64,000 bases of DNA, from NCBI RefSeq assembly GCF_003325375.1, contig NZ_CP030862.1, positions 5,523,501 to 5,587,500 of the forward strand, written 5' to 3'. Shown in pieces: positions 7,467 through 16,052 of the stretch (positions within the stretch are counted from its first letter, which is position 1; every line of letters starts with the position of its first letter). The stretch comes from Streptomyces globosus (GTDB lineage Bacteria > Actinomycetota > Actinomycetes > Streptomycetales > Streptomycetaceae). Both the position numbers and the translations under genes were made by a program. Under the pieces are notes generated by a model that saw only the letters and a list, made by a program, of their open reading frames with translations, made no database searches and had not been told where the DNA came from.

Positions 7467-8634
7467 CGACGGCCGCGCCGCCGAGGCCGATGTTGTGGGC
7501 CAGGCCGACCGCGGCGCCGGAGACCTGCCGGGGCCCGGCCTGCCCGCGCAGCTGCCACACCAGTTCGGCGGTCTGCGCGAGCCCGGTGGCGCCCAGCGGG
7601 TGGCCTTTGGAGATCAGCCCGCCGGAGGGATTGACCACCCAGCGCCCCCCGTACGTCGTCGCGCCGCTCTCCGCGAGGGCGCCCGAGTCCCCGTCCGCGC
7701 ACATGCCGAGGGCCTCGTAGGTGAGGAGCTCGTTGACGGAGAAGCAGTCGTGGAGCTCGATGACGTCGACGTCGTCGATGCCGAGGCCGGCGGCGGCGAA
7801 GGCCTGCCGGGCCGCGGCCGCCGTCACCGGCTTGCCGACGACGTCGATGCAGGACCCGGAGGCGAAGGTGGCGGGCGTGTCGGTGGCCATCGCCTGCCCG
7901 GCGATCTCGACGGCCTCGGCGTGCAGCCCGTGCCGTACGAGGAACCGCTCGGAGACGACCACGGCCGCGGCGGCGCCGTCCGACGTGGGCGAGCACTGGA
8001 GCCGGGTCAGCGGCTCGTGGACGGGCTTCGCGGCGAGGACCTCCGCGACCGTGTACACGTCGCGGAACTGGGCGTGCGGGTTGTCCGCGGAGTGCCGGTG
8101 GTTCTTCGCGGCGACCGCCGCGAGCTGCTCCGGGGTGGTGCCGTACCGCTCCATGTGCTCGCGGGCCGCGTTCCCGAAGAGCTGCGCGGTCGGCGGCGAC
8201 TGCCCGAAGCCGTGCCGGGCGGCCATGATCCCGTAGTGCCGGGCGACCGGGGAGGCCCCGAAGTCGCCCGCGCCGGCGCCGGAGCCGAGGGAGCCCTTCT
8301 TCATCTTCTCGAAGCCGAGGGCCAGTACGCAGTCGGCGAGGCCTCCCGCGACGAGCTGCCGGGCCATCACCAGCGCGGTGGCGCCGGTCGCGCAGTTGTT
8401 GTTCACGTTGTAGACGGGGACGCCGGTCAGGCCCAGCGCGTACGCGGCGCGCTGGCCTGCGGTGGAGGGCTGGAAGCAGTAGCCGACGGGGACGTGCTCG
8501 ACCTGCTCGTAGCCGATGCCGGCGTCCGCGAGCGCGGCCCGCCCGGCCTCCTCGGCGAGCTCCCAGTACGGCCGGTTGGCCGTTTCGGGCTTCTCGAAGC
8601 GGGTCATCCCGACTCCGGCGACGTACGACTTCAT
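7447..8634 (-). CDS. SCP-x/Ltp-type thiolase (lipid-transfer protein)
   Basis: This 395-aa thiolase-fold protein has Cys81 in NNNCATG and HDCFSVNELL and SKGHPLGATG in the C-terminal half. That is the pattern of the SCP-x thiolase / Ltp aldolase group rather than of degradative thiolases. Mycobacterial Ltp proteins cleave the last sterol side-chain beta-hydroxyacyl intermediate by a retro-aldol reaction, together with a DUF35-domain partner. No such partner is encoded next to this gene. It lies 14 nt downstream of the double acyl-CoA dehydrogenase gene, so the two are co-transcribed from the KstR-box promoter at 10883. Confidence 0.85.
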   Translation of the reverse strand: MKSYVAGVGMTRFEKPETANRPYWELAEEAGRAALADAGIGYEQVEHVPVGYCFQPSTAGQRAAYALGLTGVPVYNVNNNCATGATALVMARQLVAGGLADCVLALGFEKMKKGSLGSGAGAGDFGASPVARHYGIMAARHGFGQSPPTAQLFGNAAREHMERYGTTPEQLAAVAAKNHRHSADNPHAQFRDVYTVAEVLAAKPVHEPLTRLQCSPTSDGAAAAVVVSERFLVRHGLHAEAVEIAGQAMATDTPATFASGSCIDVVGKPVTAAAARQAFAAAGLGIDDVDVIELHDCFSVNELLTYEALGMCADGDSGALAESGATTYGGRWVVNPSGGLISKGHPLGATGLAQTAELVWQLRGQAGPRQVSGAAVGLAHNIGLGGAAVVTLLRR

Positions 8635-8648
8635 GCCCGTCCCTTCCT

Positions 8649-10802
8649 TCAGTCCCTGGGGAGGCCGAGGATCCGCTCGGCGACGACGTTCAGCTGGACC
8701 TGCGTGGTGCCCCCGGCGATGGTCAGGCAGCGGGACAGCAGCATCCCGTGGACGGCCCGCTCCCCCGGCCCCTCCCGTACGGCGCCCTCCGGGCCGAGGA
8801 GTTCGAGGGCGAGCTCGGCGACCCGCTGCTGGTGCGCGGTCTGGACGAGCTTGCGGATCGAGGCGCCGGCGCCCGGCTCCAGCCCGGACACCTGCCGGAG
8901 CGTGGTGCGCAGCCCGATGCAGGCCAGTGCGTGTGCTTCGGCGGCCAGCGCCCCGATGCGGGCGCGGCGGGCGCCGTCGAGGCCGGGGGCGCGGGCGAGG
9001 AGCGCCTCCAGGCCGGTGTCGAAGGCGACCTGGTCGGCCATGTGGACGCGCTCGTTGCCGAGGGTGGTGCGGGCGACCGCCCAGCCGTCGCCGGGCCTGC
9101 CGAGGAGGGCGTCGGCGGGCAGCAGCGCGCCGTCGAACCAGACCTCGTTGAAGAGGGTGTCGCCGGTGATCTCACGCAGCGGCCGGATGTCGATGCCGGG
9201 GGTGGCGCGCATGTCGACGAGGAAGCAGCCGAGGCCGCGGTGGCGGGGGGCGTCGGGGTCGGTGCGGGCGAGGAGGATCCCGTGGTCGGCGGTGCGGGCG
9301 GCGCTCGTCCACACCTTCTGGCCGGTGATCCGCCAGGCGCCGTCCGGGCCGGTCCGCTCGGCCCTGGTACGCAGGGAGGCGAGGTCGGATCCGGCGCCGG
9401 GCTCGGAGAAGAGCTGGCACCAGGCGAGGTCGCCGAGCAGCGTGGCGGGGAGGTACGCGGCCTGCTGCTCCGGGGTGCCGTGGGCGATCAGCGAGGGCAC
9501 GACCCAGGTGGCGATCCCGAGGTCGGAGATCCGTACGCCGGCCCGGGCCAGCTCCTGGCGGACGACGAGCTGCTCCAGGGGCCCGGCGCCGAGCCCCCAG
9601 GGCGGCGGCAGGTGGGGGGCGGCGTACCCGGTGGGGGCGAGGGCGCGGCGGGCGGCGGCCGGGTCGAGGCCGCGGGCGGCTTCGGCGGCGCGGCGGGCGG
9701 CGGGCCGGTACCGCTCGGCGTCCCCGGGCAGGTCGGTGCGGATCTCGCGGCGGGCGCCGGCGGCGGCGAGGGCGGCGGCGTGCAGCCGGTGCTCGTCGCC
9801 GGGGCCGAGGAGCTGCCGGGCCACGAGGGCGCGCCGCAGGTGGAGGTGGGCGTCGTGCTCCCAGGTGAAGCCGGTCCCGCCGAGGATCTGGATGCAGTCC
9901 TTGGTGCAGCCGTACGAGGCGTCCAGGGCGGTGGCGGCGGCGAGGGCGGCGGCGAGCGGGCGGCCGCCGGGCGGGCCGTCGGCGGCGCGGGCCGCGTCCC
10001 AGGCGAGGGCGCGGGCCTGCTCCAGCCGTACGAGCATGTCGGCGCACAGGTGCTTGACGCCCTGGAAGCGGCCGATGGGCCGGCCGAACTGCTCGCGGAC
10101 CCTGGCGTGCCCGGCGGCGGTGTGCACGGCCCAGGCGGCGGTGCCGCAGGCGTCGGCGGCGAAGAGGGTCCGGGCGAGGTCGCGGACGAGGCCGTCGTCG
10201 AGGGCGAGGAGCCGGTCGGGCGGGACGGGGGTGCGCAGGGCCCGCACCTCGGCGGTGGGGCGGGTCGGGTCGGCGGCGGTGTGGGTGCGTACGGCGAGGG
10301 CGGCGGTGTCGACGGCGAACCAGCGGGTGCCTGCGGGGGTGGCGGCGGCGAGCAGGACGAGGTCGGCCTCGCCGGCGCCGAGGACGGGAGGGGCGAGGCC
10401 GTCGAGGAGGTGTCCGCCGCCGGGGGCGGGTGCGGCGGTCAGCGTGCCGGGCCCGAGGGCGACGGCTCCGATCCGGGCGCCGCCGGCGAGGGCGGCGGCC
10501 AGTTCGGCGGCTCCGGCCCGGTCCAGCAGGGCGGAGGCGAGGGAGTTGGGCAGGAACGGGCCGGGCAGCGCGGCGCGGGCGGCCTCCTCGACGACGACGG
10601 CCAGGTCGAGGAGGGTGCCGCCCTCCAGGTGGGGGGCGAGGAGCCCGGCCGCGGCGAGGCCGTCCCACCAGGCGGGGCGCTGCCCGGTGCGGGGCGGCGC
10701 GTCCAGCAGGGCGCGGACCCGGTCGGGCGGGACGTGGCGGGCGGCCCAGCCGCGCACGGCGGCGGCCAGGTCCTGCTGCTCCTGCGTGATGGCGATGCCC
10801 AT
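8649..10802 (-). CDS. Tandem-domain acyl-CoA dehydrogenase, FadE34-like
   Basis: This is a 717-aa fusion of two acyl-CoA dehydrogenase units. The first (about 1-345) starts with TQEQQDLAAAVRGW and ends with the GGTGFTWEHD element. The second (about 375-717) has FSEPGAGSDLASL, the ITGQKVWTS strand and AGGTTQVQLNVVAERILGL. Sterol-type acyl-CoA dehydrogenases in actinobacteria work as alpha2beta2 pairs, and FadE34 (711 aa) is the known fused version. It dehydrogenates the C5 side-chain CoA ester of sterols and bile acids. Length, architecture and the KstR-type box 81 nt upstream support the same role here. The ATG at 10802 opens the conserved N-terminus; longer upstream reading has no homology. 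FAD-dependent, cytoplasmic. Confidence 0.85.
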   Translation of the reverse strand: MGIAITQEQQDLAAAVRGWAARHVPPDRVRALLDAPPRTGQRPAWWDGLAAAGLLAPHLEGGTLLDLAVVVEEAARAALPGPFLPNSLASALLDRAGAAELAAALAGGARIGAVALGPGTLTAAPAPGGGHLLDGLAPPVLGAGEADLVLLAAATPAGTRWFAVDTAALAVRTHTAADPTRPTAEVRALRTPVPPDRLLALDDGLVRDLARTLFAADACGTAAWAVHTAAGHARVREQFGRPIGRFQGVKHLCADMLVRLEQARALAWDAARAADGPPGGRPLAAALAAATALDASYGCTKDCIQILGGTGFTWEHDAHLHLRRALVARQLLGPGDEHRLHAAALAAAGARREIRTDLPGDAERYRPAARRAAEAARGLDPAAARRALAPTGYAAPHLPPPWGLGAGPLEQLVVRQELARAGVRISDLGIATWVVPSLIAHGTPEQQAAYLPATLLGDLAWCQLFSEPGAGSDLASLRTRAERTGPDGAWRITGQKVWTSAARTADHGILLARTDPDAPRHRGLGCFLVDMRATPGIDIRPLREITGDTLFNEVWFDGALLPADALLGRPGDGWAVARTTLGNERVHMADQVAFDTGLEALLARAPGLDGARRARIGALAAEAHALACIGLRTTLRQVSGLEPGAGASIRKLVQTAHQQRVAELALELLGPEGAVREGPGERAVHGMLLSRCLTIAGGTTQVQLNVVAERILGLPRD

Positions 10803-10882
10803 GCGGATCCTGCCGCCTCTCCGGCGTCCCGACGTCCCGGCGGCCCGCCCGGGGCCCCCGGTGGCGCGACCGCGGGCCAGGG

Positions 10883-10896
10883 TAGAACACGTTTCA
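10883..10896 (-). promoter_or_regulatory. KstR-type operator (exact)
   Basis: TAGAACACGTTTCA matches TNNAACNNGTTNNA. On the minus strand the box abuts a TACCCT -10-like element, so binding would block RNA polymerase. It starts 81 nt before the acyl-CoA dehydrogenase start codon. Confidence 0.8.
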
Positions 10897-10898
10897 TT

Positions 10899-10913
10899 CT
10901 GACGGAAGGTCAG
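10899..10913. promoter_or_regulatory. CTGAC-N5-GTCAG palindrome (copy 2)
   Basis: CTGACGGAAGGTCAG (6-bp arms if the flanking T/A are counted) sits 2 bp from the KstR box, about where the -35 region should be. This suggests dual control of one promoter. Confidence 0.6.
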
Positions 10914-11055
10914 ATACGTTTCGGGGGTCGCCTCCTGCCCGGACACCGCAGCCGGAAGCGGCCGGAAATCGCTCTGGATCCGGCCCGCCCCGAATGATCG
11001 AATCCGGGGGCGGCCCAGGCCGCCCCCGCAGCCGCCTCCGGGAAGGAAACGGCCC

Positions 11056-12147
11056 GTGCACCCCCTTCCGTACGCGGACCTCCGCGCAGTGGCGCCCCTC
11101 GACATCGAGGCGGAACTGGACGCCGCCGTCCGGCTGCTCGGGCCCGAAGCGGACACGCGCGCCGCCCGCGGCGCGGTCGCGGGTCTCCTGCGCCGCCACC
11201 CGCTGCGGCACCCCCTGTGGGTGCTGCCGCTGCTCGTCCACGGCGCACAGACCGGCGACCCCGCCCCCGCCGCCCCGCTCGCCGCCCTGCACGTGCTGTG
11301 GTGGACCTCCGCCTGCCACCTCGACGACCTGGCCGACGCCCCCGGCCTTACGCGCCCCGGCGAGCCGGGGCCCGATCGCGGGCCGGGTCCCGATCCCGGA
11401 CCCCGGCCGAGCGAGGAGCTGATGGCCGCCTTCCTCGCCGGGAGCGTCCTGCCGCTGCGCATCGTCGAGGCCCTTCCAGCCCCTCCGGCGGTACGCGCGG
11501 CCCTGGCCTCGGAGATCCTGACCGCCTGGACTGCCGCCGCTCAGGGGCAGCTGGCCGACATCGGCACGGACGCCGCGCACGCCACCCGCGGATCCGCGGT
11601 GGCCGCCTACCGCGGGAAGTCCGGCGGCCCCTTCGCGATGATCGCCTCGATGGCAGCGGAGCTGTCGGGGGCGGAGCGGCAAAGGGTGGATTCCTGGCGG
11701 GAGTTCGGCACCCTCTTCGGCATTCTGTGGCAGCTGTTCAACGACCAGGAGGACATCCTCACCGGCCGCCACGAGGACCTCCGCAACGGCACACCGACCT
11801 ACCTGCTCGCCTGCGCCCTCGAAGGCGCCGCCCCGCCCGCCGGCCGGGACCGCCTCCTCGCCCTGTGCGGGGCCGCGCGCGTGTCCGCCGCCGCGCGGTC
11901 GGAACTCCTGGCGGCCCTCCTCGCGCCCGCCGTGCTCCGCCGCTACGGCGCCGGACTCGGCGCGTTCCGCGCCCGTACGCACCGCGTGCTCGCCGCAGTC
12001 GGCGGCCACGAGCGGTACCTGGCGGCGCTGCGGCGCCTCGTGGACCACGCCTCGGCCCTGCTGCTGCCGCCCGCCGCCGCGGCGGCCGCTGCCGCGACCG
12101 CCCGGCCGACCCGGCCGACCCGGCCGTGGCGGCCTACCGGGCGGTAG
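11056..12147 (+). CDS. Polyprenyl synthetase-family protein
   Basis: This is a 363-aa trans-prenyltransferase fold. The first Asp-rich motif is the short DDLAD (~93-97). The second region reads WQLFNDQEDILTG (~230), with Asn in place of the first Asp. Lys in YRGKSGG and the LFGILWQLFNDQ helix are typical of the family. A Pro/Gly insertion (GPDPGPRP) interrupts the helix after the first motif. The gene starts with GTG at 11056 after GGAAGGAAAC. It probably condenses prenyl diphosphates, but the altered second motif leaves activity and product length open. It is followed 41 nt downstream by a methyltransferase gene in the same direction. Confidence 0.75.
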   Translation: MHPLPYADLRAVAPLDIEAELDAAVRLLGPEADTRAARGAVAGLLRRHPLRHPLWVLPLLVHGAQTGDPAPAAPLAALHVLWWTSACHLDDLADAPGLTRPGEPGPDRGPGPDPGPRPSEELMAAFLAGSVLPLRIVEALPAPPAVRAALASEILTAWTAAAQGQLADIGTDAAHATRGSAVAAYRGKSGGPFAMIASMAAELSGAERQRVDSWREFGTLFGILWQLFNDQEDILTGRHEDLRNGTPTYLLACALEGAAPPAGRDRLLALCGAARVSAAARSELLAALLAPAVLRRYGAGLGAFRARTHRVLAAVGGHERYLAALRRLVDHASALLLPPAAAAAAAATARPTRPTRPWRPTGR

Positions 12148-12188
12148 GGCAGCATGGGCTCCGCCCACGCGCAGCACAGGAGGAACCC

Positions 12189-12839
12189 ATGGCCCCCGCC
12201 GCCACCCCCAAGCCGGAGACCCTCGCAGCCTTCGAGGCCGCCAAGGGCTTCATGCCCCTGCGCGAGGGGCTCGCCCTGTACGAGGCGGCCGCCGCGGCCG
12301 CGGCCCTGGGGCTGCCGCTCCTGGAGGTGGGCACGTACTGCGGGCGCTCGACGATCCTGCTGGCCGACGCCGCCCGCGAGGCCGGCGTGAGCGCCGTCAC
12401 CGTGGACCACCACCGGGGCAGCGAGGAGCAGCAGCCCGGCTGGGAGTACCACGACCCGTCCGTCGTCGACCCCGAGATCGGGCTGATGGACACCCTTCCG
12501 ACCTTCCGGCGCACCCTGCACCGGGCTGGGCTGGAGGAGCACGTCGTCGCCGTCGTGGGCCGGTCCCCGCAGGTGGCAGCCGTCTGGGGCGGCCCGCTCG
12601 GCTTCGTCTTCATCGACGGCGGCCACACCGACGAGCACGCCGCCGGGGACTACGAGGGGTGGGCCCCGCACCTGGCCGAGGGCGGCACCCTCGCCATCCA
12701 CGACGTCTTCCCCGACCCGGCCGACGGCGGGCAGGCCCCGTACCGGATCTACCTGCGCGCGCTGGACTCCGGCGCCTTCGAGGAGGTCTCGGCGACCGAC
12801 TCGCTGCGGATCCTGCGCCGCACGGGGCCCGGCATCTGA
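12189..12839 (+). CDS. Class I SAM-dependent methyltransferase
   Basis: This 216-aa protein has the Rossmann-type motif LLEVGTYCGRSTILLA (about 41-56), an acidic strand-2 end (VTVDHHRGSEEQ) and FVFIDGGHTDEHA, typical of the Methyltransf_24 group. The ATG at 12189 is preceded by AGGAGGAA. It probably forms a two-gene unit with the polyprenyl synthase gene upstream, suggesting methylation of a prenyl-derived or lipid substrate. The substrate cannot be read from sequence. Confidence 0.8.
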   Translation: MAPAATPKPETLAAFEAAKGFMPLREGLALYEAAAAAAALGLPLLEVGTYCGRSTILLADAAREAGVSAVTVDHHRGSEEQQPGWEYHDPSVVDPEIGLMDTLPTFRRTLHRAGLEEHVVAVVGRSPQVAAVWGGPLGFVFIDGGHTDEHAAGDYEGWAPHLAEGGTLAIHDVFPDPADGGQAPYRIYLRALDSGAFEEVSATDSLRILRRTGPGI

Positions 12840-12942
12840 GCGGGCGCCGGCCCGGCATCCGGGAGCACGCGGGTCATATCAGCACACGATCGCACCGCGC
12901 CCTCGGACGGCCCAGTGCCCGGTCCCGCCCGGGGGCCCGGTC

Positions 12943-12948
12943 TAGCAT
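12943..12948 (+). promoter_or_regulatory. -10 box of a leaderless gene
   Basis: TAGCAT ends 6 nt before the GTG at 12955, with no ribosome binding site. It has the same TANNNT-N6-RTG geometry as at 6993 and 56755. Confidence 0.5.
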
Positions 12949-12954
12949 CGCGCC

Positions 12955-13944
12955 GTGCGCTACGACGACAGCCCCCCGCAGCCCGAGAACGCCCCCGCGC
13001 CCGGCGCGGACCGGCGGCGCTTCGCACGCCGCTCCGCCCTCGCCGTCGCCGCGGCGGTGATCGCCCCGACCACCCTGGCCGGCTGGGTCCTGGTCCAGGT
13101 CGGCACCGGCGCCGGGGCGGACGACGCCCGTCCGCCCCGCGTCGCGGCGCCGGCCGCCGCGGCCTCCCCGCCCGCCTCGGCCACCGCCCCCGCCTCCCCG
13201 TCCACGGGCACCGGCCCGAGCACCGCCCCCTCGGCGAGCGGCGCCCCCGCGCCCTCCCCCGGCGCCACCTCCCCCCTCGCCGGCAAGACCGTGGTCGTCG
13301 ACCCCGGGCACAACACCGGCAACTTCGACCACAGCCGCGAGATCAACCAGCAGGTGGACATCGGCACCGCCCGCAAGGAGTGCGACACCACCGGCACCAC
13401 CACCCGCGCCGGTTACAGGGAAGCCGACTTCACCCTCGACGTGTCCCGCCGGCTGCGCACCATCCTCGAAGACCGCGGCCTGAAGGTGGTGTTCACACAC
13501 GAGGCCGACCGCGCCTGGGGGCCCTGCATCACCGAGCGGGCCCGCATCGGCAACGAGGCGAACGCGGACGCCGTCGTCTCCGTCCACGCGGACGGCGTCT
13601 CCGAGGGCAGCCGCGGCTACCACGTCATCCTCCCCGCCAAGGTCAAGGGCGGCGCCGCGGACACCGCCGCGATCGTGGGCCCGTCCCGGACGCTCGGCGA
13701 GCGGATCGCGGCGAACTTCGCCCGCACCACCGGCTCCGGCCCCGCCAACTACCTGGGCGGCGGAACCGGACTGGTCGTCCGCGACGACCTGGGCGGCCTC
13801 AATCTCTCGACCCGGCCCAAGGTGTTCGTCGAATGCGGCAACATGCGTGACAGCAAGGACGCGGCGCTGCTGACGAGTCCGCAGTGGCGGCAGAAGGCCG
13901 CGCAGGGCATCGCGGACGGGATCGTCGGCTTCCTCGGCGGGTAG
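12955..13944 (+). CDS. Secreted N-acetylmuramoyl-L-alanine amidase (Amidase_3)
   Basis: This 329-aa protein has an N-terminal RRRFARR followed by a hydrophobic stretch, a possible Tat-type signal or membrane anchor. An Ala/Ser/Pro linker covers about 50-108. The zinc-dependent amidase domain then shows VDPGHNTGN (His), EADFTLDVSRRL (Glu), SVHADG (His) and FVECGNMRD (catalytic Glu). It should cleave the bond between MurNAc and the stem peptide outside the cell. The GTG at 12955 is supported by the leaderless -10 box. Confidence 0.87.
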   Translation: MRYDDSPPQPENAPAPGADRRRFARRSALAVAAAVIAPTTLAGWVLVQVGTGAGADDARPPRVAAPAAAASPPASATAPASPSTGTGPSTAPSASGAPAPSPGATSPLAGKTVVVDPGHNTGNFDHSREINQQVDIGTARKECDTTGTTTRAGYREADFTLDVSRRLRTILEDRGLKVVFTHEADRAWGPCITERARIGNEANADAVVSVHADGVSEGSRGYHVILPAKVKGGAADTAAIVGPSRTLGERIAANFARTTGSGPANYLGGGTGLVVRDDLGGLNLSTRPKVFVECGNMRDSKDAALLTSPQWRQKAAQGIADGIVGFLGG

Positions 13945-14081
13945 TCCTGAAGAGGGGGGCGGCCTGCCGCCCCGGTCCTCTCGGCCGCGGGAAACCTCCG
14001 TACCATGGTCCAGCCCGCCCCCTGCTCCTGGTTGCACGACCGCACCACGAGACGACCGAGACCGAGAAGGACACCTAAGAC

Positions 14082-14873
14082 GTGAACATCCGCTCCCTCA
14101 CTCGAGGCGACGGCGTGGTGATCGGAGCAGCGGTGCTGCTGTTCATCGCCTCGTTCCTCGATTTCTACTCCGCGACCGGCCTGGACCTGCCGAGCGTGTG
14201 GGACACCGACGTCTACCGGCTGGCGCTGCCGTCCGTCTTCCTGCTGGGCTTCGCCGCCGCAGGCCTGCTCGTCGCCGGGCGCTTCCTGCCGGCGGGCCGC
14301 CAGCTCGCCGGCCTGCCGCTGTCGGCGTGGGGGACGGTCCTCGCGGTCTCCGCCGCCTGGTCCTCGCTGTGGTCGCTCATCACCAGCCCGAGCGGCGCCG
14401 ACCTGGGCGCGGGCTGCATCATCGCCTTCCTCGCCACCCTCGTCCTGGCGGGCACCGCGCTCTTCGGCCAGAAGGTCCCGGCGCTCGCCGGCCCCCTGCT
14501 CCCGGAGGCCCGCCCGGCCGCACCGGCGCCGTACGGCGGCCAGCCGCAGCCGGGCACCGGGTACGGCTACCCGGGCGGCCAGCAGCCCCCCGGCTACGGC
14601 GCCACCCCGCAGCCCGCGCCGCCGTACGGCGGCACCCCGGGCCCGCAGGACGCGGCGCCCGCCCCGGCGGCGGACTTCGCCCCGTTCTGGTTCGCCGTGC
14701 CGGTGGCCCGCCCCCTGTACGCGGAGGACGGCTCGCCGTCGCCGATCGCCGAACTCGCCCCCGGCACCTGGTACCTGGCGGTGGACCAGCGCGGCCCGTC
14801 CACGCTGATCGCCCAGACGCAGGACGGCCGCCGCGGCGTCCTGAACGACACCTCCGGCATCCAGCGCGGCTGA
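14082..14873 (+). CDS. Membrane protein with four N-terminal helices and Gly/Pro/Tyr linker
   Basis: This 263-aa protein has hydrophobic segments at about 11-28, 44-64, 77-94 and 105-124. A linker rich in PYGG/PGYG repeats (about 140-200) and a C-terminal ~60-residue soluble domain (FWFAVPVARPLY...APGTWYLAVDQRGPSTLIAQ) follow. The family is common in Streptomyces and has no known function. GTG at 14082 is preceded by GAAGGA. The C-terminal domain resembles ligand-binding modules found at the ends of similar membrane proteins, but that is only a pattern impression. Confidence 0.7.
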   Translation: MNIRSLTRGDGVVIGAAVLLFIASFLDFYSATGLDLPSVWDTDVYRLALPSVFLLGFAAAGLLVAGRFLPAGRQLAGLPLSAWGTVLAVSAAWSSLWSLITSPSGADLGAGCIIAFLATLVLAGTALFGQKVPALAGPLLPEARPAAPAPYGGQPQPGTGYGYPGGQQPPGYGATPQPAPPYGGTPGPQDAAPAPAADFAPFWFAVPVARPLYAEDGSPSPIAELAPGTWYLAVDQRGPSTLIAQTQDGRRGVLNDTSGIQRG

Positions 14874-14890
14874 CGCGCCGGACGGTTCCG

Positions 14891-14922
14891 ACGGCCCTCC
14901 GCCCTTCCGGGCGGGGGGCCGT
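14891..14922 (+). terminator. Intrinsic terminator hairpin
   Basis: A GC-rich stem (ACGGCC..CCGCCC / GGGCGG..GGCCGT) with a TTCC loop follows the 14873 stop codon by 17 nt. It separates this gene from the oxidoreductase promoter. Confidence 0.6.
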
Positions 14923-14944
14923 TGTCCTACAGTCGCCCCGTTCA

Positions 14945-14959
14945 CTGACGTACCGTCAG
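14945..14959. promoter_or_regulatory. CTGAC-N5-GTCAG palindrome (copy 3)
   Basis: CTGACGTACCGTCAG has perfect 6-bp arms. It lies just downstream of a TACAGT -10-like element (14928-14933) and 25 nt before the ATG, a position suited to repression by blocking transcription. Confidence 0.6.
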
Positions 14960-14984
14960 GAACGGTCGGCGGAAGGGACCGCTC

Positions 14985-15995
14985 ATGCGCCTCGGACTCG
15001 CACTCGGCTACTGGGGCCGCGGCCCCGACCCCGCCCACCTCGCCCTCGCCACCGAGGCCGAGCGCCTCGGCTACTCCTCGGTGTGGACCGCCGAGGCCTG
15101 GGGCTCGGACGCCTTCACCCCGCTCACCTGGATCGCCGCGCACACCTCCCGCATCCTCCTCGGCACCGCCGTCGCGCAGATGGCCGCCCGCAGTCCGACC
15201 GCCACCGCCATGCACGCCCTCACCCTCGACCACCTCTCCGGCGGCCGCATGATGCTCGGCCTCGGCCTGTCCGGACCGCAGGTCGTCGAGGGCTGGTACG
15301 GGCGCCCGTTCCCGGCGAGCCCGCTGACCGCCACCCGCGAGTACGTCGACGTCGTCCGCCAGGTCCTGCGCCGCGAGGCCCCCGTCGCCCTGGAGGGCCG
15401 CTTCCACAGCCACCCCTACCTCGGCCCCGACGCGACCGGCCTCGGCCGCCCGCTGCGGCCGATCACCCACCCGCTCCGCGCCGACCTGCCGCTGCTCCTC
15501 GGCGCGGAGGGCCCCCGCAACGTCGCCCAGACCGTCCGCATCGCCGACGGCTGGCTGCCCCTGTACTGGTCGCCGCTGCGGACGGGCGTCTTCCGGGAGG
15601 CCCTCGCCAGACTGCCCGAGGGCTTCCTGATCGCCCCGATGGCCCGCGCCCGTGTCTGCGACGACGTCGCCGAGGGCCTGCTGCCCGTCAAGGCCATGCT
15701 CGGCTTCTACATCGGCGGCATGGGCCACGCCGCCCGCAACTTCCACGCCGACCTCATGGCCCGCATGGGCTTCGCGGAGGAGGCCCGCCGCGTTCAGGAG
15801 CTGTTCCTCGCCGGGCGCAGGAAGGAGGCGGTGCTCGCCGTGCCGGACGCGTTCGCCGACGAGATCAGCCTGGTGGGGCCGCGCGAGCGGATCGCGGAGC
15901 GGCTGGAGCTGTGGCGCAGCGGCCCGGTCACCGACCTGCTGGTCACCGCCCCGGACCCGCACACCCTGCGCGTCCTGGCGGACCTCGGCACCTGA
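14985..15995 (+). CDS. LLM-class F420-dependent oxidoreductase
   Basis: This 336-aa protein has the luciferase-like TIM-barrel pattern: LGLALGYWG at the N-terminus, AERLGYSSVWTAEAWGSDAF, LGTAVAQMAARSP, HLSGGRMMLGLGLSGPQVVEGW and a late IADGWLPLYW. These match the F420 group rather than FMN luciferases. F420-dependent members oxidise or reduce alcohols, ketones and unsaturated bonds; the substrate is unknown. Its promoter carries the same CTGAC-N5-GTCAG palindrome as two sterol-type promoters, so it may belong to that regulon (inference). Confidence 0.85.
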   Translation: MRLGLALGYWGRGPDPAHLALATEAERLGYSSVWTAEAWGSDAFTPLTWIAAHTSRILLGTAVAQMAARSPTATAMHALTLDHLSGGRMMLGLGLSGPQVVEGWYGRPFPASPLTATREYVDVVRQVLRREAPVALEGRFHSHPYLGPDATGLGRPLRPITHPLRADLPLLLGAEGPRNVAQTVRIADGWLPLYWSPLRTGVFREALARLPEGFLIAPMARARVCDDVAEGLLPVKAMLGFYIGGMGHAARNFHADLMARMGFAEEARRVQELFLAGRRKEAVLAVPDAFADEISLVGPRERIAERLELWRSGPVTDLLVTAPDPHTLRVLADLGT

Positions 15996-16011
15996 GGCCG
16001 CGCCGCGCGCC

Positions 16012-16039
16012 GCCCGGCCGGGAAGGGCCCCGGCCGGGC
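16012..16039. terminator. Bidirectional terminator hairpin
   Basis: An 11-bp perfect stem (GCCCGGCCGGG / CCCGGCCGGGC, 6-nt loop) lies between the convergent oxidoreductase and lipoprotein genes. Confidence 0.6.
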
Positions 16040-16052
16040 GGGCCGCACCCGG

